Shown here piece after piece: positions 8,400-17,181 of a stretch of 36,582 nt of DNA. Each line of letters begins with the position of its first letter. Position 1 is the stretch's first letter. A program made the position numbers and the translations under genes. Origin of the DNA: a bacterium (lineage in GTDB: Bacteria > Actinomycetota > Acidimicrobiia > Acidimicrobiales > RAAP-2); assembly GCA_027365055.1 (NCBI GenBank), contig DAHXOD010000004.1, forward strand, positions 1 to 36,582, given 5' to 3'. The notes beneath the pieces were generated by a model that saw nothing but the letters and a program-made list of their open reading frames with translations, ran no database searches and was not told where the DNA came from.

Positions 8400-9704
8400 T
8401 CAACCAGTCGGGGACGCCCCGGTGAACGTCGCATAGTCGCCGTCGCCGTTCACGACCATACAGAACCGAGACGAGCTGCACGAGACGGTGGTGCCGATGC
8501 CCGGGTAGGTCGTCGGGGGAGGAAGGACACGTACGGGTGGCGACCATGTGCTGCCGTTCCACGACACCACGTCGCCACTGGTGTCGGCCGCCATGCAGAA
8601 GGCGGGGGTCGGGCACGAGATGGAGTCGAGCGATCCTCCGGGGTCGACGGCCTGAGGCGCGGCCCACGGGGTGGACCACCCCCCGTTGCGATAGGTGACC
8701 ACTGACCCGCTCACGATGGCGCAGAGGGTCGCGGTCGGACACGAGAGTGCGGAACCGCTGACCACGCCGGGGGAGGGCCAGGGGGTCGGCAGCCGTGACC
8801 AGGAGCTGCCATCCCAGTTGATCACCGTGGCACCGACCACCGCAGTGCACGAGGTGGGAGAAGGGCACGAGATGCCCACCCGTCCCGGTGCGTAGAGCGC
8901 GACCGGGGCGGGTGGGGAGGGAGAGGCGGTGGCGGGCTCGGTGAACGATCGGGTCGGGAGCCAGCGACCATGGGACCAGGTCCAGACCTGCCCGGTGTTG
9001 TCGACGAGGGCACAAAAGTGAGCGGTCGGACACGAGACGCCGATGGATCGTGCCCCGGGCGTCCCGGGGCCGGGATCTGCCGGGTTCGGGGCCACGGACG
9101 GCGCAGCCGGGAGGGGTACCGCGGTGATCCAGTCGGTCCCGTCTCCGTTGGTCACCATGCCGGTCGCCTCGGCGACCACACAGAACGGTCCTTCCGTGCA
9201 GGTGACGGTAGGCAGCACCGGCCAGGAACCGGACGACGATGCCGGCGGCGGGAACGCCACACTGGGGGCTGACCAGGACTCCCCGTCCCATGACTCGGTC
9301 AGACCGGCTCCGGTGGTCTGCGCCTGGTTCGCCCCGCCTCCGGCAGCGATGCAGAAGGTGTCGGACAGGCACGAGACCGAGGTCAGGCCACCTGGTGGCG
9401 GTAGCGTGTTGAGGGCGACCGACCACCCGGGGGCCTGCGTAGGGACGGCGATGGCGGGCGCCGTCGACTGGGTCGGACGGGGCGCCGTCGACTGGGTCGG
9501 ACGGGTCGCCGCCGGTGGGCCGGTCGGGGCCGAAGCGATCGCGGCGGCGGCACTGGCGGTGGTGCGATGACCGGCGACCTGCCGGGCCGGACGCTGGTGG
9601 CGCGTGACCGCCGTGTGCACCGAGGGGGAACCACCCGAGCACCCGACAGCGCCCAACAGTACGAAGGTCAGCGCGACCCCTCTGGCGACTCGTCTCTGAT
9701 CCAT
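8400..9704 (-). CDS. Putative lipoprotein with seven CX5C repeat modules (candidate beta-propeller)
   Basis: MDQRRVARGVALTFVLLGAVGCSGG: signal peptide with lipobox-like LGAVGC; then seven modules SCLSDTFC, TCTEGPFC, SCPTAHFC, SCPSPTSC, SCPTATLC, SCPTPAFC, SCSSSRFC, several with 'W(D/N)GxxW' between them. Confidence 0.75.
   Translation of the reverse strand: MDQRRVARGVALTFVLLGAVGCSGGSPSVHTAVTRHQRPARQVAGHRTTASAAAAIASAPTGPPAATRPTQSTAPRPTQSTAPAIAVPTQAPGWSVALNTLPPPGGLTSVSCLSDTFCIAAGGGANQAQTTGAGLTESWDGESWSAPSVAFPPPASSSGSWPVLPTVTCTEGPFCVVAEATGMVTNGDGTDWITAVPLPAAPSVAPNPADPGPGTPGARSIGVSCPTAHFCALVDNTGQVWTWSHGRWLPTRSFTEPATASPSPPAPVALYAPGRVGISCPSPTSCTAVVGATVINWDGSSWSRLPTPWPSPGVVSGSALSCPTATLCAIVSGSVVTYRNGGWSTPWAAPQAVDPGGSLDSISCPTPAFCMAADTSGDVVSWNGSTWSPPVRVLPPPTTYPGIGTTVSCSSSRFCMVVNGDGDYATFTGASPTG
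9457..9504 (-). repeat. Perfect 24-bp x2 tandem duplication in the lipoprotein linker
   Basis: ggcgccgtcgactgggtcggacgg repeated twice; encodes (RPTQSTAP)2. Confidence 0.95.
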
Positions 9705-9744
9705 CACCTGATCCGACCCCCGTCGATGCGCCTTGACCGATGCG

Positions 9745-9750
9745 AGGCTA
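9745..9750 (-). promoter_or_regulatory. Putative -10 element (TAGCCT) for the minus-strand lipoprotein gene
   Basis: Reverse complement of aggcta; predicted TSS near 9738, 35-nt leader to ATG 9704. Confidence 0.4.
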
Positions 9751-9780
9751 ACGACGGACGGCCCGACTGTCCATGTTGGC

Positions 9781-9847
9781 CGGTTCCGACAGGAGCGTCG
9801 GCTGCCGGCGCGATCGCCCTCCGGTCCCGACGGGAGCGTCGGCTGCC
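9781..9847. promoter_or_regulatory. Two 26-bp direct repeats (41-bp period), each with dyad CCGAC-N6-GTCGG, in the divergent pdxS promoter region
   Basis: cggttccgacaggagcgtcggctgcc (9781-9806) versus cggtcccgacgggagcgtcggctgcc (9822-9847): 24/26 identical. Confidence 0.8.
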
Positions 9848-9889
9848 CTTGCTCGGAGGGAGACAACCCGCCGACGGTAGAGTGGGTGC

Positions 9890-10858
9890 ATGAGCGATGG
9901 ACCCGAACGTGGAGCTGTGGATCATGGACCGGATCGATCGGGATCCGACGCCCTGTCGACGCCCGGCACGGCCGACGGGGTGGCCGTCACCGGCACCCTG
10001 ACCGTGAAGCGAGGCCTGGCCGACATGTTGCGTGGCGGCGTGATCATGGACGTCGTGGACGCCGAGCAGGCCAAGGTGGCTGAAGACGCCGGAGCGGTGG
10101 CGGTGATGGCCCTCGAGCGGGTCCCATCGGACATCCGTCGAGACGGAGGCGTGGCCCGGATGAGCGATCCGGAGATGATCGAGGGCATTCAACAGGCCGT
10201 CACCATTCCGGTGATGGCGAAGGCACGCATCGGCCACTTCGCCGAGGCGCAGGTGCTGGCGTCACTGGGCGTCGACTACATCGATGAGAGCGAGGTCTTG
10301 ACCCCCGCCGACGAGGCGCACCACATCGACAAGTGGACGTTCGAGATCCCCTTCGTCTGTGGTGCGACCACGCTCGGGGAGGCGCTGCGGCGGATTTCGG
10401 AAGGGGCGTGCCTGATCCGCTCCAAGGGCGAAGCCGGGACGGGCAATATCGTCGAAGCGGTTCGACACCTCCGTTCCATCCTCGGTGACGTCCGGCGGAT
10501 CACCCAGGCGGACCCGGCCGAGCAGTACGCCTGGGCCAAGCAGCTGGCGGCCCCGATCGACCTGGTACGGGAGATCGCCGCCACCGGCCGGCTCCCGGTC
10601 CCACTGTTCTGTGCCGGAGGCATCGCCACCCCGGCCGACGCGTCCCTGGTGATGCAACTCGGTGCGGAGGCCGTGTTCGTCGGCTCGGGCATCTTCAAGA
10701 GCGCCGACCCGGCACGTCGGGCGAGCGCCATCGTCGAAGCGACCGCCCATTACGCCGATGCAGCGTTGGTGGCCAAGGTGTCCACTGGCCTGGGAGAGGC
10801 GATGGCCGGTCAGGAGATCGCCTCGCTCGAGGTTCACCTGGCAGACCGTGGCTGGTGA
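9890..10858 (+). CDS. pdxS: Pyridoxal 5'-phosphate synthase subunit PdxS
   Basis: [95 protein letters not shown]. Confidence 0.97.
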   Translation: MSDGPERGAVDHGPDRSGSDALSTPGTADGVAVTGTLTVKRGLADMLRGGVIMDVVDAEQAKVAEDAGAVAVMALERVPSDIRRDGGVARMSDPEMIEGIQQAVTIPVMAKARIGHFAEAQVLASLGVDYIDESEVLTPADEAHHIDKWTFEIPFVCGATTLGEALRRISEGACLIRSKGEAGTGNIVEAVRHLRSILGDVRRITQADPAEQYAWAKQLAAPIDLVREIAATGRLPVPLFCAGGIATPADASLVMQLGAEAVFVGSGIFKSADPARRASAIVEATAHYADAALVAKVSTGLGEAMAGQEIASLEVHLADRGW

Positions 10859-10888
10859 GTGGGCGGTCGCCGCTCCGGGTGCGCCGGC

Positions 10889-11470
10889 GTGACGATCGGC
10901 GTGCTCGCGCTCCAGGGTGACGCGCGCGAGCACACGGCGGCGTTGGCCGATCTGGGTGAAGGGTCGAGGCCGGTTCGCACCCCCGGCGATCTGGACGGCT
11001 TGAGTGGTCTGGTGCTTCCTGGTGGCGAGTCCACCACGCTGTCGATGCTGCTGGAGTCGTCCGGGCTCTTCGATCCCCTGTCCGGAGCGTTGCGGGCCGG
11101 GCTGCCGGCGTTCGGAACGTGCGCCGGAATGATCCTGCTGGCGTCGACGGTGCTCGACGGGCGCAGCGACCAGCGCCGTTTCGGGATGATCGATCTCACG
11201 GTCCGGAGGAACGGCTACGGTCGGCAGGCGGCTTCTTTCGAGAAGGAGCTGTCGGTGTCGGGGTTCGACAGCCCGGTCCCCGCCGTGTTCATCCGTGCTC
11301 CGGTCGTCGAGACCGTCGGACCTGACGTGGACGTGCTCGCGTGCCTCGACGGGGCTCGTCCGGTGCTCTGCCGTCAAGGACGGGTGCTGGTGTCCGCGTT
11401 CCATCCGGAGCTGACCTCGGACCGGCGGCTCCACCGGATGTTCGTGGCGATGACCAAGACCGAGTGCTGA
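10889..11470 (+). CDS. pdxT: Pyridoxal 5'-phosphate synthase glutaminase subunit PdxT
   Basis: IGVLALQGDAREHTAAL; LPGGESTTLSMLLE; FGTCAGMILLA (nucleophile Cys); GTG start 10889. Confidence 0.93.
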   Translation: MTIGVLALQGDAREHTAALADLGEGSRPVRTPGDLDGLSGLVLPGGESTTLSMLLESSGLFDPLSGALRAGLPAFGTCAGMILLASTVLDGRSDQRRFGMIDLTVRRNGYGRQAASFEKELSVSGFDSPVPAVFIRAPVVETVGPDVDVLACLDGARPVLCRQGRVLVSAFHPELTSDRRLHRMFVAMTKTEC

Positions 11471-11527
11471 TCGGAGTATCCATCGCAGGTGCGGCCGGCT
11501 TTAGCTGGTCGAGGAGGAGGACGGGAG

Positions 11528-12277
11528 ATGTCGGGACACTCGAAGTGGGCGACCACCAAGTACCGGAAGGGCGCGCAGGACTCCGCCCGGGCCAAGGTGT
11601 TCGCCAAAATTATCCGCCAGGTCGAAGTGGCCGCCCGCGAGGGCGGCAGCGATATGACGGCCAACGCCAGCCTCCGCACGATGTACGCCAAGGCACGAGA
11701 TGCATCGGTGCCGATCGACACCATCGAGCGGGCGATCAAGCGGGGCTCGGGAGAGCTCGAAGGGGTGCGGTACGAGGCGGTGGCCTATGAGGGCTACGCG
11801 GTCGAAGGGGTGGCGGTCATCGTGGAATGCCTGACCGACAATCGGAACCGGACCGGCGCCGAGGTGCGCAACATCTTCTCGAAGCTCGGCGGCTCGATGG
11901 CGGAGCCCGGCGCGGTGAGCTGGCAGTTCGAGCGCAAGGGCATCGTCGGGGTGCCGCGCTCCTTCGACGAGGACCGGGTCATGGAAGTGGCGATGGAGGC
12001 CGGCGCCGAGGACCTCGCCGATGCCGGGGATCACTGGGCGGTGACCACCGATCCTCACGATCTGATGGCAGTCCGAGGAGCGTTGGACCAGGCAGGCCTG
12101 GCGCCCAGCTCGTCGGATCTGTCGATGGTGCCGACCACCAGCATCGATGTGGCCGACGCCGGGACGGCCCGGAAGATCCTCCGTCTCCTCGAAGCACTCG
12201 AGGACCACGACGACGTGCAGAACGTGTACGCCAACGTCGAGATCCCCGAAGAGGTGCTGGCTGGTTACGACGGGTGA
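11528..12277 (+). CDS. yebC: YebC/PmpR family protein
   Basis: MSGHSKWATTKYRKGAQDSARAKVFAKIIRQVEVAAREGG; strong purine-rich SD gaggaggaggacgggag upstream. Confidence 0.95.
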   Translation: MSGHSKWATTKYRKGAQDSARAKVFAKIIRQVEVAAREGGSDMTANASLRTMYAKARDASVPIDTIERAIKRGSGELEGVRYEAVAYEGYAVEGVAVIVECLTDNRNRTGAEVRNIFSKLGGSMAEPGAVSWQFERKGIVGVPRSFDEDRVMEVAMEAGAEDLADAGDHWAVTTDPHDLMAVRGALDQAGLAPSSSDLSMVPTTSIDVADAGTARKILRLLEALEDHDDVQNVYANVEIPEEVLAGYDG

Positions 12278-12300
12278 CGGTGACGGTGACGGTGACGGTG
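12273..12300 (+). repeat. GGTGAC hexamer tandem repeat at the yebC stop codon
   Basis: gggtgacggtgacggtgacggtgacggtg; in-frame TGA at 12275, 12281, 12287 and 12293. Confidence 0.95.
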
Positions 12301-12411
12301 CACCGCCCGCTGTGCTGGAGGCTCGACCGAGCGGATGCGTGGGCAGCCTGGTCGTAACGGGCCGACGGACCATCACCACCACCCCTCGTGCACTGCGATA
12401 CAGTCGAACGC

Positions 12412-12990
12412 ATGTTCGTGCTGGGAATCGACCCCGGGCTCTCGCGCTGCGGTTACGGCGTGGTCTCGCGACGCCGCTCGGCCCTGGTCGCCGTCGCCGG
12501 CGGGGTGATCTCCACGTCCCCCGAAGTCCCGCTCCCCGAGCGGCTCCGGGTCCTGGCGGTCGAGCTGCGCTCGCTGGTGGCCCAGTACCGTCCGTCGGCG
12601 GTGGTGGTCGAGCGAGTGTTCTTTCAAGTCAACGCCCGGACGGCGATGGCCACCGGGCAGGCCGCCGGCATCGCTCTGGTGGCCGCGGCCGAGGCCGGGT
12701 GCGAGGTGGCGCAGCTCACCTCCAACGAGGTCAAGCAAGCGCTGGTCGGGTACGGGGGCGCGTCGAAGGACCAGGTGCAGCGGATGGTCGCTTCGGTGCT
12801 GGGACTGCCCGGGCCGCCCCGTCCGCCCGACGTGGCCGATGCCCTGGCCCTGGCCACCTGCTACCTGACCATGCAGCCGCTGCGGCGGGCGGTGGCGGCT
12901 GCCACGACCAGCACCTCCGCCACCGATGGTGCCGGCGAGCGCGCCACCTTGCCACCCGGCGCCCAAGGCTTCGGGGTGGACGTGTCGTGA
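12412..12990 (+). CDS. ruvC: Crossover junction endodeoxyribonuclease RuvC
   Basis: MFVLGIDPGLSRCGYGVV; VVVERVFFQVNARTAMATGQAAGIALVAAA. Confidence 0.95.
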   Translation: MFVLGIDPGLSRCGYGVVSRRRSALVAVAGGVISTSPEVPLPERLRVLAVELRSLVAQYRPSAVVVERVFFQVNARTAMATGQAAGIALVAAAEAGCEVAQLTSNEVKQALVGYGGASKDQVQRMVASVLGLPGPPRPPDVADALALATCYLTMQPLRRAVAAATTSTSATDGAGERATLPPGAQGFGVDVS

Positions 12991-13583
12991 TCGGGTCGCT
13001 GCGCGGTGTGCTCACCGATCGTCGCGGGCCGGGCGAGGTGGTGGTCGACATCGGGGGGGTGGGCTACCTGCTGTCCGTGCCGGCCTCGACCGACCGTTCG
13101 TTGGGAGCGGTCGGATCGGAGGTCGTCCTCGACGTCCACACCCACGTCCGGGAGGATGCGATCGTGCTCTTCGGGTTCTCCCGTGCCGAGGAGCGCCGCA
13201 CGTTCGAGGCGCTCCTCGGTGCCCACGGAGTCGGACCGACGCTGGCATTGGCGATCGTGTCATCGCTGTCTCCCGAGGCCCTGGCGGTTGCCGTGCTCGA
13301 AGACGATCTCGACACGCTCTGCAGGGTGCCCGGAGTGGGAAAGAAGACGGCGGCGCGCCTGCTGCTCGAGCTGAAGGCGCGCCTGGATGCGCCGGTGCCC
13401 GACCCTGCCGGGGGGGCATCATCGACCGGGGAACGTCCGGTGCGAGGAGAGACCCGTGCCGCGCTCGCCGAGCTGGGGTACGGACCTGAGGAGGTCCGCG
13501 CCGCGCTCGACATGATCGGCGACGCCGAGACCGTCGAGGAGCTGTTGCGGGCCGCGCTTCGTCAGCTCGCGACCACCCGATGA
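12987..13583 (+). CDS. ruvA: Holliday junction DNA helicase RuvA
   Basis: [54 protein letters not shown] overlap with ruvC. Confidence 0.95.
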   Translation: MIGSLRGVLTDRRGPGEVVVDIGGVGYLLSVPASTDRSLGAVGSEVVLDVHTHVREDAIVLFGFSRAEERRTFEALLGAHGVGPTLALAIVSSLSPEALAVAVLEDDLDTLCRVPGVGKKTAARLLLELKARLDAPVPDPAGGASSTGERPVRGETRAALAELGYGPEEVRAALDMIGDAETVEELLRAALRQLATTR

Positions 13584-14716
13584 CCCCCGAGGCCCGACGC
13601 GAGGTCCTCGAAGGGTGGACCGATGGGGAGGGCGATCGCTCCGACGACGGGCGGCTCGGGGCGCCCGCTCTCCAGCCGGACGGGTCGTCGGTTGGCGTGG
13701 CGTCGTCCGGGCACCGCGACGTGGCACCGGAGGCAGTACCCGCAGAGGAGCTCGACGAATCCGGCCTCCGTCCCCGGACGCTGGCCGAGTTCGTCGGCCA
13801 GCGTCAGCTGACCGAGCATCTTCAGATCGTCATCGAGGCTGCGCGGCGGAGAAAGCAGCCGGTGGACCACCTGCTCTTCGCCGGGCCTCCCGGACTGGGC
13901 AAAACCTCTCTCTCGGGGATCGTCGCCGCCGAGATGGGCGTCGGCCTGCGGATCACCGCCGGGCCGGTCCTGGTCCGGGCGGGTGACCTGGCTGCGCTGT
14001 TGACCGATCTCCAAGAGGGGGATGTGCTCTTCATCGACGAGATCCATCGATTGAACCGGGCGGTCGAGGAGATCCTCTATCCGGCGATGGAGGACTTCAA
14101 GTTGGACATCCTGATCGGCAAGGGGCCGACCGCCCGCAGCATCCGGCTCGACCTGCCCCGGTTCACCCTGGTGGGCGCCACCACCCGCACCGGCCTGGTC
14201 ACCGGCCCGCTCCGGGATCGTTTCGGCTTCGTCGGCCGTCTCGATCTCTACGACATCGACGAGCTCGAGGCCATTGTCGTGCGGTCGGCCGGCATTCTCG
14301 GCGTTCCGATCGATGCCGAGGGAGCCCTCCGGATCGCCGAACGGTCGCGCGGGACGCCGCGCATCGCCAACCGCTTGCTGCGCCGGGTGCGCGATTTCGT
14401 CGAGGTCCGGGCGGAGGGGAGGATCACCGGCCCGGCCGCCGTCGAGGGACTCGACGTCTTCGGTGTCGACACATTGGGCTTGGACAAGGTGGATAGGGCG
14501 ATCCTCGACGTGCTCTGCCGCAAGTTCGCGGGCCGGGCGGTGGGGTTGACCACGTTGGCCCAGTGCATCGGGGAGGAGCCATCGACGGTGGAGGATGCCT
14601 ACGAGCCCTACCTCCTCCAGCAGGGGCTGCTGCAGCGCACTGCCCGGGGAAGGATGGCCGCCTCTCGCGCGTTCCAGCACCTCGGGCTGACGCCGGTCGA
14701 CGCCGGCATGTTCTGA
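13580..14716 (+). CDS. ruvB: Holliday junction branch migration helicase RuvB
   Basis: [86 protein letters not shown] overlap with ruvA. Confidence 0.97.
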   Translation: MTPEARREVLEGWTDGEGDRSDDGRLGAPALQPDGSSVGVASSGHRDVAPEAVPAEELDESGLRPRTLAEFVGQRQLTEHLQIVIEAARRRKQPVDHLLFAGPPGLGKTSLSGIVAAEMGVGLRITAGPVLVRAGDLAALLTDLQEGDVLFIDEIHRLNRAVEEILYPAMEDFKLDILIGKGPTARSIRLDLPRFTLVGATTRTGLVTGPLRDRFGFVGRLDLYDIDELEAIVVRSAGILGVPIDAEGALRIAERSRGTPRIANRLLRRVRDFVEVRAEGRITGPAAVEGLDVFGVDTLGLDKVDRAILDVLCRKFAGRAVGLTTLAQCIGEEPSTVEDAYEPYLLQQGLLQRTARGRMAASRAFQHLGLTPVDAGMF

Positions 14717-14877
14717 TCCGATGGCCGAGGCCCCGCCACCGACCGGGGCGCCCACCGGCGCACCGGTGGCGGCCCTTCGCCCACCCGGTGTCAATCGCGG
14801 TGGCGGCCGTCTGCGACGATGGGGCGGTGCTTCCCTCGTTCCGTAGCCGGCTCGACGCCGGCGGTGACCCGATCTCG

Positions 14878-14949
14878 GTGGACCTGGACGTGGACATCGA
14901 CATGAACATGGACGTGGACATGGACATGAACATGGACATGGACTCGATG
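14878..14949 (+). repeat. GACATG/GACGTG hexamer-type array at the 5' end of queA (in-frame start codons)
   Basis: gtggacctggacgtggacatcgacatgaacatggacgtggacatggacatgaacatggacatggactcgatg; encodes VDLDVDIDMNMDVDMDMNMDMDSM. Confidence 0.9.
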
Positions 14950-16020
14950 GATGCCTATGACTACGGGCTGCCGCCGGATGCGATTGCCCAAGAGCCGATC
15001 GAACCTCGCAGTGCGGCACGCTTGCTGGTCTCGGGACGGCTGACGGCTGACGGGCACGTCGGTCACGCCACCATGGCCGATCTTCCCGGCCTCCTCCGTG
15101 ACGGCGACGTGGTGGTGGTCAACGAGACCAGGGTGCTCCCGGCCCGGTTGGTACTGCAGAAATCCTCGGGTGGGCGGGCCGAGGTCCTCCTCCTCGAACC
15201 GATGGATCCGCTGGGCACCACCTGGGAGGCGCTGGTGAGGCCCGGGCGGAGGTTGATCCCGGGCACGGTGCTCTTCGAGCAACGGATGCCGGGTGGTGAG
15301 GAGGCAGGGATCGGCCAGGAGGCCGGGGTGTTGGAGGTGGGAGAGCGGCTGGTCGGGCACGACGATGGACGGCGATCGGTCCGGCTCCTGGACTCGGGGG
15401 TGATCGAACGGGTGGGTGCGATGCCGCTGCCGCCCTACATCCACCAGCCGCTCACCGATCCCGAGCGCTACCAGACCGTCTATGCGGTGGAGCGCCCTGA
15501 CGGGGAACGTTCCACCGCGGCACCGACGGCGGGGTTGCACTTCACACCGGAGCTGTTGGCGGCGTGCCGGCGGGCCGGCGCCGAGTTGGTGCCGGTGGAC
15601 CTGGCGATCGGACTCGACACGTTCCGGCCGGTGACCGCTCGGACACCGGCCGAGCACGTGATCCACACCGAGCGCTACTCGGTCCCGGAGGCCACGTTGC
15701 AGGCCTGCACCGAGGCGCGTCGGGTGGTGGCAGTGGGGACCACGGCGGTGCGGGCACTCGAATCGGCGGCTGCTACCGGACGTCGGAGTGGTCGGACCAA
15801 CCTCTACATTCACGGGCCGTTCCCGTTCCGGGTCGTGGACGTGCTGGTCACCAACTTCCACCTGCCCCGTTCGACCCTGCTGCTCCTGGTGGAGTCGTTC
15901 TGTGGACCCGAGTGGCGCCAGCTCTACGCCACGGCGATCGCCGAGCGGTACCGCTTCCTCTCCTTCGGTGATGCGATGATCGTGGCTCGTTCCGCTCCGA
16001 AGGCCCCTCCGGTCTGGTGA
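14947..16020 (+). CDS. queA: S-adenosylmethionine:tRNA ribosyltransferase-isomerase QueA
   Basis: YDYGLPPDAIAQEPIEPRSAARLLV; VVVNETRVLPARL; ERSTAAPTAGLHFTPELL; VTNFHLPRSTLLLLVESF. Start is ambiguous: any of the upstream in-frame GTG/ATG codons back to GTG 14827 is possible. Confidence 0.9.
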   Translation: MDAYDYGLPPDAIAQEPIEPRSAARLLVSGRLTADGHVGHATMADLPGLLRDGDVVVVNETRVLPARLVLQKSSGGRAEVLLLEPMDPLGTTWEALVRPGRRLIPGTVLFEQRMPGGEEAGIGQEAGVLEVGERLVGHDDGRRSVRLLDSGVIERVGAMPLPPYIHQPLTDPERYQTVYAVERPDGERSTAAPTAGLHFTPELLAACRRAGAELVPVDLAIGLDTFRPVTARTPAEHVIHTERYSVPEATLQACTEARRVVAVGTTAVRALESAAATGRRSGRTNLYIHGPFPFRVVDVLVTNFHLPRSTLLLLVESFCGPEWRQLYATAIAERYRFLSFGDAMIVARSAPKAPPVW

Positions 16021-17132
16021 CGGCCGTACGGATGGAGATCACCGTGACCGACGGCGCGGCACGGACCGGCCGGGTCGTGACGGCGCGAGGCGCCTATCCG
16101 GTCCCGGCCTTCATGCCGGTCGGGACCCGCGGTGCGGTCAAGGCACTCGACAGCGCTGATCTGGAAGCGCTCGGAGCCACGGTGGTGTTGGCCAACACGT
16201 ACCACCTGCTGCTGCGGCCCGGGGTGGAGCAGGTCGCCGCACTCGGTGGGCTTCACCGGTTCACCGGCTGGTCCGGGCACACCCTCACCGACTCCGGTGG
16301 CTTCCAGGTGCACTCGCTGCGGCCGGCGGTCGACGACGACGGCGTCACCTTCGCGTCGGTCTACGACGGCACGAAGGTGCGCCTGACGCCCGAAGGTGCC
16401 GTCGAAGCCCAGGGGAGGATCGGTGCCGACATCCAGATGGCCCTCGACGTGTGCGTCAGCCTGCCGGCCGAGCCTGGCGCGCTCCGGCTGGGCGTGGAGC
16501 GGACCGCCGCCTGGGCGGCCCGGGCCAAGCGGCGCCACGCCACCTTCGACGGGCGTCCCGAGGGGCAGGCGCTGTTCGGGATCGTCCAGGGGGGCACCGA
16601 CTCGCGCCTGCGGGTCGAGAGCGCCCTCCGGACCGTCGAGATCGGCTTCGACGGCTACGGCATCGGCGGCCTGTCGGTGGGGGAGCCGCGCGGGGCGATG
16701 CTCGACGCTCTGGCCGCCGCCGTGGCGGAGCTGCCGGGCGACCGGCCCCGCTACCTGATGGGCGTGGGCGACCCGGTCGGGCTGGTCGAGGCCATCGCTC
16801 TCGGGGTCGACCAGTTCGACTGCGTGGCCCCGACCCGGATGGCACGCCACGGATCGATCCTGACCGGCCAGGGTCGGCTCAACCTCCGCAACGCCGTGCA
16901 CGCCGGCGACGACGGCCCACTCGACGGGCGCTGTCCGTGCCTGACCTGCTCGCGCTGGTCGAGGGGGTACCTGCGGCACCTGCTGTTGGTCGGCGAACCC
17001 ACCGCGTGGCGGCTGCTCAGCATCCACAACCTGGCTCATCTCCTCGGGCTGATGGAGCGGGCCCGTTCCGCCATTGCCGGGGGGACGTTCGCCGACCTGC
17101 GTCGGGAGGTGGCCACTACCTGGGGACCCTGA
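16017..17132 (+). CDS. tgt: Queuine/guanine tRNA-ribosyltransferase
   Basis: TVVLANTYHLLLRPG; LTDSGGFQVHSLR; CPCLTCSRWSRGYLRHLL (Zn site); GTGA overlap with queA. Confidence 0.96.
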   Translation: MTAVRMEITVTDGAARTGRVVTARGAYPVPAFMPVGTRGAVKALDSADLEALGATVVLANTYHLLLRPGVEQVAALGGLHRFTGWSGHTLTDSGGFQVHSLRPAVDDDGVTFASVYDGTKVRLTPEGAVEAQGRIGADIQMALDVCVSLPAEPGALRLGVERTAAWAARAKRRHATFDGRPEGQALFGIVQGGTDSRLRVESALRTVEIGFDGYGIGGLSVGEPRGAMLDALAAAVAELPGDRPRYLMGVGDPVGLVEAIALGVDQFDCVAPTRMARHGSILTGQGRLNLRNAVHAGDDGPLDGRCPCLTCSRWSRGYLRHLLLVGEPTAWRLLSIHNLAHLLGLMERARSAIAGGTFADLRREVATTWGP

Positions 17133-17181
17133 CGGGCGGTGGTCCCGGAGCGCCTGCGGCCTCTAGTACAGTCTGACCGCT

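Noticed and set aside
6370-8436. 688-aa plus-strand ORF opposite the LLM oxidoreductase and enoyl-CoA hydratase
   Set aside because: Spans two well-supported minus-strand genes and reads as low-information shadow sequence.
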